This document shows, piece by piece, positions 1 through 4,838 of a stretch of 7,231 nucleotides of DNA. The position numbers were made by a program, and so were the translations under genes. The DNA is from an uncultured Flavobacteriia bacterium (GTDB lineage: Bacteria; Bacteroidota; Bacteroidia; Flavobacteriales_D; Crocinitomicaceae): positions 1 to 7,231 of the forward strand of contig CAIYQV010000493.1 in NCBI GenBank assembly GCA_903928365.1. The letters are read 5' to 3'. The notes under the pieces were generated by a model that was not told the DNA's origin, searched no databases, and worked only from the letters and a program-made list of their open reading frames with translations. The stretch's first letter is position 1. The number at the start of each line of letters is the position of its first letter.

Positions 1-561
1 ATAACAGGATCAATTGGTGTCTTTGGTATGATCCCATACCTCGGGAAAATGTTCGAGAACAAATTGGGTATGACCTTCGATCGGGCTTCAACCAATGCCC
101 ATTCCATAATGAGTCTGAACCGCAGATTAAGTGGGGATGAAATGCTTTTGATTCAACAAGAAATCGATTCAATCTATTCACAGTTTCTGGGACGAGTTGC
201 TGAAGGTCGTAAAATGACAAAGGAGCAAGTCAACATTGTAGCACGTGGACGTGTTTGGACAGGTACTGATGCAAAGGAGATCGGTCTGGTTGATAAGCTA
301 GGAGGATTGCGCGATGCTATTGATTATGCTGCAAAAAGAGCGGACATTAAGGACCAGCGTGTTTTGTACTATCCTCTTCACAAGGATGACAAATTCATGG
401 AGTTACTGGAAGAACTTGAAGACAATGAAGACGGAGGTGGATTGATCGGCTCCCGAACTGAACTACCTGAAGAGCTTGTTATTTATTACAACGAATTGAA
501 GAAGCTGGAGTCACGAACAGGAATACAGATGCGCTTACCGTTTGACTTAAAGGTAAACTAG
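1..561 (+). CDS. sppA: Signal peptide peptidase SppA (protease IV), C-terminal part, 5' end outside window
   Basis: The reading frame is open from base 1, so only the last 186 residues are visible. They start with ITGSIGVFG, the conserved stretch that in SppA lies about 25 residues after the nucleophilic serine; the catalytic Ser and Lys are therefore upstream of the window. A second family signature, GRVWTGTDAKEIGLVDKLGG, follows around visible residues 80-100 and matches the GHVWTGQDAKANGLVDSLG region of E. coli SppA. SppA is an inner-membrane-anchored serine/lysine-dyad protease of the S49 family that cleaves leftover signal peptides and other membrane peptides. Bacteroidota usually carry the long, tandem-domain (67K) form, which I infer here but cannot verify. 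The tail after the core is acidic, with several E/D-rich turns, and then ends normally. The stop codon TAG shares the palindrome CTAG with the stop of the convergent gene. No hairpin terminator is visible after it. Confidence 0.93.
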   Translation: MTGSIGVFGMIPYLGKMFENKLGMTFDRASTNAHSIMSLNRRLSGDEMLLIQQEIDSIYSQFLGRVAEGRKMTKEQVNIVARGRVWTGTDAKEIGLVDKLGGLRDAIDYAAKRADIKDQRVLYYPLHKDDKFMELLEELEDNEDGGGLIGSRTELPEELVIYYNELKKLESRTGIQMRLPFDLKVN

Positions 562-1274
562 CGAGAATCACCTCTCTTGTATCGGTTACGTTCACGTGTC
601 CAATCGTACCTTCTTTTATCGCGATTATAGCGCTTTTTGGGAAGTGTTCGATAGGTAACACCTGCCGTAAACTGCACGTAATCCCTTGGACCGGTATAAA
701 TATCCTGCACCAAAGCAAGTTTCCCTATACTTTGCGCTTGTACCCCCCAATGTTTACTTACCCAGAAATTAATACCCAAATGCAGATTTGCAGTGGCACA
801 CAACCCACCTGAATCAGCAAATCGATAAGTCAAACCTCCGCCCACAGCAATAAAAGGATCTATATCTTGTGGCATGTTCTTAACAAACTGATTGATATTG
901 AATTTATAGGCGTAATTCGCTGAAGCTAAAAACCCATCCGTCCCAATCTTACCGTTCACAATTGCTTCTTCTCGATAGGGTGTAAAAGAAAACACACCTT
1001 CATTACTAAACCCCTTTTTCGCAAATTTATTAATAGAGAAATAGCTCGGATAAACCGCATAATTCCAGCTTCCCTGGACGTCAAATAAATTGGGGAGTTT
1101 CTCTTCATTGTCATTCACGACAACATATCCTCCAGAAAATATCCAGGTGTAAGGTTTCTTTTTACGATTTTGATTCGCCGGCTGGGAATAACACACACTG
1201 ATTGAAAATACAGTAATCAAAACGCAAAGGGCGATTGATATTCTTGAACTGTAAAGTGAGGTAGTGTGGTCCAT
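558..1274 (-). CDS. OmpA-type outer-membrane beta-barrel protein with basic C-terminal tail, no OmpA peptidoglycan domain
   Basis: This encodes 238 residues. Residues 11-30 form a hydrophobic signal peptide, with likely cleavage near CYS-Q at 30/31. The mature part alternates polar and hydrophobic residues in strand-like blocks. Its phrases (AVYPSYFSINKF around 73-84, DPFIAVGGGLTYRF around 139-152, ANLHLGINFWVSKHWGVQ around 162-179, VQFTAGVTYR around 200-209) resemble the eight-strand N-terminal barrel of Bacteroidota OmpA-like proteins. The usual C-terminal peptidoglycan-binding domain is missing. Instead the barrel ends at about 209 and residues 213-238 are half Lys/Arg with interspersed Tyr. 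The role is unknown; an outer-membrane location is inferred. The start is the only Met before the signal core and has no Shine-Dalgarno sequence. It lies just past the tig terminator, with no clear promoter between. The stop overlaps the sppA stop. Confidence 0.8.
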   Translation of the reverse strand: MDHTTSLYSSRISIALCVLITVFSISVCYSQPANQNRKKKPYTWIFSGGYVVVNDNEEKLPNLFDVQGSWNYAVYPSYFSINKFAKKGFSNEGVFSFTPYREEAIVNGKIGTDGFLASANYAYKFNINQFVKNMPQDIDPFIAVGGGLTYRFADSGGLCATANLHLGINFWVSKHWGVQAQSIGKLALVQDIYTGPRDYVQFTAGVTYRTLPKKRYNRDKRRYDWTRERNRYKRGDSR

Positions 1275-1278
1275 CAGA

Positions 1279-1318
1279 AAAAAAAGGCAAAAAATAACCC
1301 CAACTTAGTTGAGGTTAT
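1279..1318 (-). terminator. Rho-independent terminator of tig
   Basis: Read on the minus strand, ATAACCTCAAC (1318-1308) pairs with GTTGGGGTTAT (1304-1294) around a TAA loop. This is an 11-bp stem with one G:U pair, followed by two T-runs separated by GCC. It lies 8 bases past the tig stop. Its T-tract ends about 4 bases before the start codon of the next gene. Confidence 0.88.
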
Positions 1319-1326
1319 CTCTTAAT

Positions 1327-2679
1327 TTAGTTCGAAGCTTTTTCGAGAAACTCGTCGTAGCTGACTTGTTTTTCGTTTAGCTTAACAGTGTCTTTAAAAT
1401 ACTTTGTCAATTTTTGCTCAGCAAGCATATCATAGATACGATTAGCCTCATCACGGTTCTTCAAAACAGACATCGCTGAAGAAGTGAGTTCCGCATCATC
1501 AGGAGCAGGAATTCCATATTGAGCATAATTACTTACAAGCAAGCCTTTAGTGAATTCAACCACTTCCTGGTTATCCAGCTTGATCTCATTATCTTTAAAA
1601 ATGCTTCCCTGGATCAATTGCCACTTTAATCCTTTAGCATAACCGTCATATTCAGCCTCGATCTGCTCTTCGCTAATCGCTTTTTCATTGGAAAGTTTGA
1701 TCCATCTCTTCAAAAATGAATCTGGCAGTTCCACTTTCGTTTTTTCTACCAGGTCATTATAGATTACTCGCGTCAGCACACGATCTGAATCGTTAGAGAA
1801 CATTCCCTTCAAATCCGCTGCAATGCGCTCTCTCAATTCTGTTTCGGTTTGAACAGTACCCGGACCGAACAACTTATCAAACAACTCCTGATCCATCTGA
1901 GCAGGCTCCATATGTTTAATCTCATTGATGGTCAATTCGAATTTCGATGAAAGAGTGGCAAGGTCCTCTTCTTTAATACCAAGCATAGACGCAGTATCAT
2001 TACCACCTCTCGAAACTTTAGCAGGGTCAACAACTACTTTATCTCCTTTTTTCTTTCCTGTCAATTCCTTCTTTGCATTGTTATCTTCCACAAATTCCAA
2101 AGAAATGGTTGAAGAATGCAGAACACCACCTTCTTTGATAGAACCATCCTCATTCAACTCAACGAATTGAGCAAGTATCATATCCTTCTCGCCTACTTCT
2201 TCAGCAGAAACCAATTTACCATAACGACGTGTAAGATCTTCAATCTGCTTATTGATCAGATCCTCATCCACTTTTACCTGAAGGTAATCGTATTTGCTTT
2301 TAGAAGAAAGTGGAATTTCAAATTTCGGCGATAAACCAATCTCGTATTCAAACTCAAATGTATCGGGCTGATCAAAGCTTCCAACTACGTCCGTTCCTTC
2401 TTTTGGAATTGGATTACCAAGGATATCGATCTTATTCTCTTCAATGAATTTGTACAATCCATCGTTTACAATGCGATTCAACTCATCTGCCAAAACTGCT
2501 TTACCATATTGCTTTTGAATCAAAGCAAAAGGCACGTGCCCTGGTCTGAAACCCGGTACTTTTGCCGTTTTACGGTATTTCTCCAAAGCCGTTTTAACCT
2601 TAGATTGGTAATCAGCCTGCTCGATCTTCACTTTTAGCACTGCATTCAGTGCATCCACATCATGTCTTGTTACGTTCAT
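1327..2679 (-). CDS. tig: Trigger factor, ribosome-associated chaperone
   Basis: Trigger factor binds ribosomal protein uL23 at the exit tunnel and holds nascent chains. The preferred start is the ATG at 2679 (450 residues; E. coli has 432), because the family begins at MNVTRHDVDALNAVLKVKIE. The open frame extends nine codons further to an ATG at 2706, but that lies in the T-tract of the tRNA terminator. The N-terminal domain carries the ribosome-binding signature GFRPGHVP at 43-50. The middle region (about 165-257) is where the FKBP-like peptidyl-prolyl isomerase domain sits in E. coli, but the IPGFE-type active-site wording is absent here, so isomerase activity is doubtful. Residues about 258-450 form the helical, SurA-like chaperone body. 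Upstream on the same strand is tRNA-Leu; downstream comes a strong terminator. clpP, a common neighbour elsewhere, is not adjacent. Confidence 0.95.
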   Translation of the reverse strand: MNVTRHDVDALNAVLKVKIEQADYQSKVKTALEKYRKTAKVPGFRPGHVPFALIQKQYGKAVLADELNRIVNDGLYKFIEENKIDILGNPIPKEGTDVVGSFDQPDTFEFEYEIGLSPKFEIPLSSKSKYDYLQVKVDEDLINKQIEDLTRRYGKLVSAEEVGEKDMILAQFVELNEDGSIKEGGVLHSSTISLEFVEDNNAKKELTGKKKGDKVVVDPAKVSRGGNDTASMLGIKEEDLATLSSKFELTINEIKHMEPAQMDQELFDKLFGPGTVQTETELRERIAADLKGMFSNDSDRVLTRVIYNDLVEKTKVELPDSFLKRWIKLSNEKAISEEQIEAEYDGYAKGLKWQLIQGSIFKDNEIKLDNQEVVEFTKGLLVSNYAQYGIPAPDDAELTSSAMSVLKNRDEANRIYDMLAEQKLTKYFKDTVKLNEKQVSYDEFLEKASN

Positions 2680-2704
2680 TTCTAAAAAATTAACCTGTAC
2701 AAAC

Positions 2705-2739
2705 AAAAATGGCCTCGTAATAATTTAACGAGACCATTT
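2705..2739 (-). terminator. Rho-independent terminator after tRNA-Leu
   Basis: On the minus strand ATGGTCTCGT (2737-2728) pairs with ACGAGGCCAT (2718-2709), with one G:U pair and a 9-base AT-rich loop, followed by TTTTTG. Flanking A/T bases lengthen the stem by two pairs. It begins 3 bases past the tRNA 3' end and ends about 25 bases before the preferred tig start, so it separates tRNA and tig expression unless it leaks. The A/T flanks could let it work in both directions. Confidence 0.85.
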
Positions 2740-2741
2740 AG

Positions 2742-2823
2742 TGCGGATGGAGGGACTCGAACCCGCACACCTCTCGGCACTAGATCCTAAGTCTAGCGTG
2801 TCTACCAATTTCACCACATCCGC
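2742..2823 (-). tRNA. tRNA-Leu, anticodon TAG
   Basis: The minus strand folds as a class II tRNA. The acceptor stem GCGGATG/CATCCGC has seven perfect pairs and is followed by discriminator A. The D-stem is GTG/CAC with GG in the loop. The anticodon stem CTAGA/TCTAG encloses loop CTTAGGA, giving anticodon TAG (CUA and probably other CUN codons). A long variable arm (GCC-GAGA-GGT) is typical of leucine tRNAs, and the T-loop is TTCGAGT. The 3' CCA is not encoded and must be added by the nucleotidyltransferase. The T-stem GCGGG/CCCTC contains one C-U mismatch. A promoter lies about 60 bases upstream and a terminator follows directly. Confidence 0.97.
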
Positions 2824-2843
2824 AAATATTCTATTTCAAACTT

Positions 2844-2863
2844 ATGACTCTCGCTCGAGTCAT
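2844..2863 (-). other. Hairpin in the tRNA-Leu leader
   Basis: ATGACTC and GAGTCAT form a perfect 7-bp inverted repeat around a 6-base loop, between the predicted promoter and the mature tRNA 5' end. On the plus strand it is followed by six T, so it could act as a weak terminator there. On the minus strand it would be a leader stem, possibly involved in tRNA 5' processing. The structure is seen directly; the role is inferred. Confidence 0.5.
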
Positions 2864-2882
2864 TTTTTCCGTTAACGGAGTG

Positions 2883-2912
2883 CAAAGATATAGATTTATT
2901 TAGAATCACAAA
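2883..2912 (-). promoter_or_regulatory. Promoter for tRNA-Leu (TTTG-N18-TATCTTTG)
   Basis: On the minus strand TTTG (2912-2909) is followed after 18 bases by TATCTTTG (2890-2883), a full match to the Bacteroidota -33/-7 consensus TTTG and TAnnTTTG. Transcription would begin near 2877-2879 and give a leader of roughly 55 bases before the tRNA. The predicted start falls inside the 12-base palindrome TCCGTTAACGGA. Confidence 0.75.
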
Positions 2913-2998
2913 TCAAAGTCTGATGGATTTTTCAACTTGACTTAAAAAATTGTGGAAAAGATTCATCTCATCCACCGAAGCTCAACTCGAATTCCAAG

Positions 2999-3006
2999 TA
3001 TCTTTG
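2999..3006 (+). promoter_or_regulatory. -7 promoter element for the flavoprotein gene
   Basis: TATCTTTG matches the Bacteroidota TAnnTTTG consensus exactly and lies 21 bases before the ATG at 3028, implying a leader of about 15 bases. No good TTTG is present at the -33 spacing, so the upstream element is weak or missing. Confidence 0.65.
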
Positions 3007-3027
3007 TAACTCAAGTCAGAACGCGCT

Positions 3028-3924
3028 ATGCTTAGCATCGATCCAAAAGAAATCACCGTACAGAAAGTACATCAATACTTGTTAGGCGCAATAGGTCCAA
3101 GACCCATCGCCTTTGCTTCCACCGTTGACGAAGAGGGGAATGATAATCTTGCTCCTTTCAGCTTTTTCAATGTATTCAGTGCCAATCCTCCCATCCTCAT
3201 TTTTTCACCTGCTCGATCAGGCAGATCGAATACTACGAAGGATACCTACAACAACGTAAAGGTGCACCCCGAGGTAGTCATCAATGTGGTGAATTACGAC
3301 ATCGTGCATCAAATGAGTCTGGCCAGTTCACCCTACCCTCCTGGCACAAGTGAATTTGTAAAAGCAGGATTTACGGCTTTGAATTCTGACATTGTGAAAC
3401 CGAAACGCGTTGGCGAGTCGCCAGTGCAATTTGAATGCAAGGTCAATGAAGTGGTCGAATTGGGTGATGGAGGCGGAGCAGGAAACCTCATCATTTGTGA
3501 AGTAGTGAAAATTCACATTAGTGAAGGGGTGCTGGATGAGAATGGCATGATCGACCAGAAAAAGATCGATCTTGTTTCCCGAATGGGTGGTAACTGGTAT
3601 TGCCGGGCAGATGAAAATTCCATGTTTGAGATTGCCAAACCTATTACCACTTGCGGAATTGGATACGATCAAATACCAGAAGACATTCGTAAAAGCAGCA
3701 TTCTTTCCGGAAATGACCTGGGTCATTTAGGAGGCATTGAGGAATTGCCAAATGAGACGGATGTAAATGAATACAAGCTATTGGAGCTAAGCGAATTATT
3801 TGTATCTTTAGAAGACAAACCTGCTGTATTGGAGTTGGCATTACATGAAAAAGCCAAATCCTTGTTGGCGGAAAACAAACTGGAGGAAGCATGGATGACA
3901 CTGCTTTCCTTCAATAACGGATAA
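3028..3924 (+). CDS. Flavin reductase-like (FMN-binding split-barrel) domain protein
   Basis: This encodes 298 residues with no signal peptide, so it is probably cytoplasmic. The N-terminal two thirds matches the flavin-reductase-like/flavoredoxin fold: LLGAIGPRPIAFAST at 18-32, NLAPFSFFNVFSANPP at 40-55 and a phosphate-contacting block NTTKDTYNNV at 68-77. A conserved family tail, GYDQIPEDIRKSSILSGNDLG, spans about 212-232. Members bind FMN non-covalently and reduce flavin or pass electrons; the physiological partner is not evident from the neighbours. After about 240 comes a 60-residue helical extension rich in Leu and Glu. The start is supported by a TATCTTTG box 21 bases upstream; no Shine-Dalgarno sequence is visible. 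The DUF3127 gene follows 23 bases after the stop, probably in the same transcript. Confidence 0.85.
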   Translation: MLSIDPKEITVQKVHQYLLGAIGPRPIAFASTVDEEGNDNLAPFSFFNVFSANPPILIFSPARSGRSNTTKDTYNNVKVHPEVVINVVNYDIVHQMSLASSPYPPGTSEFVKAGFTALNSDIVKPKRVGESPVQFECKVNEVVELGDGGGAGNLIICEVVKIHISEGVLDENGMIDQKKIDLVSRMGGNWYCRADENSMFEIAKPITTCGIGYDQIPEDIRKSSILSGNDLGHLGGIEELPNETDVNEYKLLELSELFVSLEDKPAVLELALHEKAKSLLAENKLEEAWMTLLSFNNG

Positions 3925-3947
3925 ACTAACAACAAACAATAACCATT

Positions 3948-4337
3948 ATGTTTAAAATTACAGGAACCGTAAAGGTGGTGAACAGTACTGTTCAAGTGTC
4001 GGAGAAATTTTCAAAAAGAGAATTTGTGCTAACGGATAATTCCGGTCCTTATGAACAACACATTTCATTCCAGGCAACGCAAGACAAATGCGCTATGCTA
4101 GATAACGTGTCTGTTGGTGAGCAGATCGAAGTTTCATTTAACCTGAAAGGTCGTGAATGGACCAGCCCGCAAGGTGAGGTAAAGTATTTCAATACGATCG
4201 AAGCATGGAGAATTGAAAAAGCAGGTCAGGGACAAGGGATTCCACAAGGTGGACCTGCAGCGATGGCTTTGGATCCAATTCCTGCTCCGGCTGCAACTGG
4301 AATTACTTCGGAAGATGATGATGATTTACCGTTCTAA
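3948..4337 (+). CDS. DUF3127 family protein with SSB-like acidic C-terminal tip
   Basis: This encodes 129 residues. Residues 1-90 match the DUF3127 family, with phrases QVSEKFSKREFVL (16-28), QDKCAMLDNVSVGEQIEVSFNL (about 45-66), GREWTSPQGEVKYFNT (68-83) and EAWRIE (85-90). The strand-rich pattern suggests a small OB-like barrel, which is inference. Residues 91-121 are a flexible Gly/Pro/Ala/Gln linker. The protein ends in SEDDDDLPF, which strongly resembles the DDDIPF tip with which bacterial single-stranded DNA-binding protein recruits repair and replication enzymes. The architecture of barrel, disordered linker and acidic tip is that of SSB, although the barrel is not a recognisable SSB domain. 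A nucleic-acid-binding role is therefore plausible but unproven. It probably shares a transcript with the flavoprotein gene and ends at a strong terminator 14 bases past the stop. Confidence 0.88.
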   Translation: MFKITGTVKVVNSTVQVSEKFSKREFVLTDNSGPYEQHISFQATQDKCAMLDNVSVGEQIEVSFNLKGREWTSPQGEVKYFNTIEAWRIEKAGQGQGIPQGGPAAMALDPIPAPAATGITSEDDDDLPF

Positions 4338-4351
4338 TTAAAAATTGTGAG

Positions 4352-4375
4352 AGCCGGTTCGACCGGCTTTTTTTT
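4352..4375 (+). terminator. Rho-independent terminator after the DUF3127 gene
   Basis: AGCCGGT and ACCGGCT form a 7-bp GC-rich stem around loop TCG, followed by an unbroken run of eight T. It would end the flavoprotein-DUF3127 transcript. The last T at 4375 touches the ATG of the next gene at 4376. Confidence 0.93.
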
Positions 4376-4780
4376 ATGTCATTTAGCACCATTGCCACAT
4401 TTGAAAACCCGATCGATGCGCACTTACTGCGTGTTGAACTCGAGAATGCGGGTTTTACAGTTTATATTGCGGATGAAAACTTAATTGGAGTTCAACCTCT
4501 GTTCTCCAATGCCATAGGCGGAGTAAAAGTTCAGGTACCAACAGAACAAAAGGAAGATGCGATTTTGCACATAAATAATTTGAATGAAGAGCAGAAAAAG
4601 GATACCAGATGTCCTCAATGTGAGTCAACGAAAATACAATTCAACTTCAAATCTTCGCGAAGCGGAAAAAGTCTGTTAAGTCATTTCATTGCTCTCATAA
4701 CATTTACCCACCCTCTCTATGTGAGACGTGTCAATCGTTGTTTGGATTGCAACTTTGAATTTTCCAACAAGAAAGCATAA
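4376..4780 (+). CDS. DUF2007 domain protein with C-terminal zinc ribbon
   Basis: This encodes 134 residues. Residues 1-68 match DUF2007, a small ferredoxin-like fold annotated as a putative signal-transducing protein: ATFENPIDAHLLRVELENAGF at the N-terminus and SNAIGGVKVQVP at 44-55. The start is firm because the domain begins at residue 3. Two CxxC pairs, Cys79/Cys82 and Cys122/Cys125, bracket the C-terminal half and would bind one zinc. Between them lies a basic patch (RSGKS, 95-99) and a hydrophobic stretch LLSHFIALITF (100-110) that may be buried or membrane-associated. Function is unknown. There is no 5' leader room: the ATG directly follows the T-tract of the preceding terminator. A weak hairpin overlaps the stop. 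Confidence 0.82.
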   Translation: MSFSTIATFENPIDAHLLRVELENAGFTVYIADENLIGVQPLFSNAIGGVKVQVPTEQKEDAILHINNLNEEQKKDTRCPQCESTKIQFNFKSSRSGKSLLSHFIALITFTHPLYVRRVNRCLDCNFEFSNKKA

Positions 4781-4793
4781 ACGGGTGCTTTTT
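4772..4793 (+). terminator. Weak terminator overlapping the DUF2007 gene stop
   Basis: AAAGCA (4772-4777) pairs with TGCTTT (4786-4791) around an 8-base loop that contains the TAA stop; T continues to 4793. The 6-bp stem has only two G:C pairs, so termination would be modest and ribosome-sensitive. Confidence 0.35.
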
Positions 4794-4838
4794 ATTCAAA
4801 AAATTCTTGAGCCATTTACATGAGGACTTAATAGCTAA

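Noticed and set aside
1925..2334. Two overlapping plus-strand open frames opposite tig
   Set aside because: They lie wholly antisense to the well-conserved tig gene, have low-complexity translations and no promoter; they are by-products of tig codon use.
2680..2706. Longer start of tig at ATG 2706
   Set aside because: The extra nine residues precede the conserved family N-terminus and would begin inside the T-tract of the tRNA terminator.
2742..2823. tRNA-Leu as an integration site for a mobile element
   Set aside because: No integrase gene, direct repeat of the tRNA 3' end or foreign-looking genes are found on either side within the window.
2824..3027. Search for a small gene or riboswitch in the 204-base gap between tRNA-Leu and the flavoprotein gene
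   Set aside because: It holds two divergent promoter boxes, a hairpin and a palindrome, but no convincing short coding frame and no recognisable riboswitch core such as an FMN element.
3328..3995. Three minus-strand open frames opposite the flavoprotein gene and the start of the DUF3127 gene
   Set aside because: All are antisense to recognisable conserved proteins and overlap one another; none resembles a known family.
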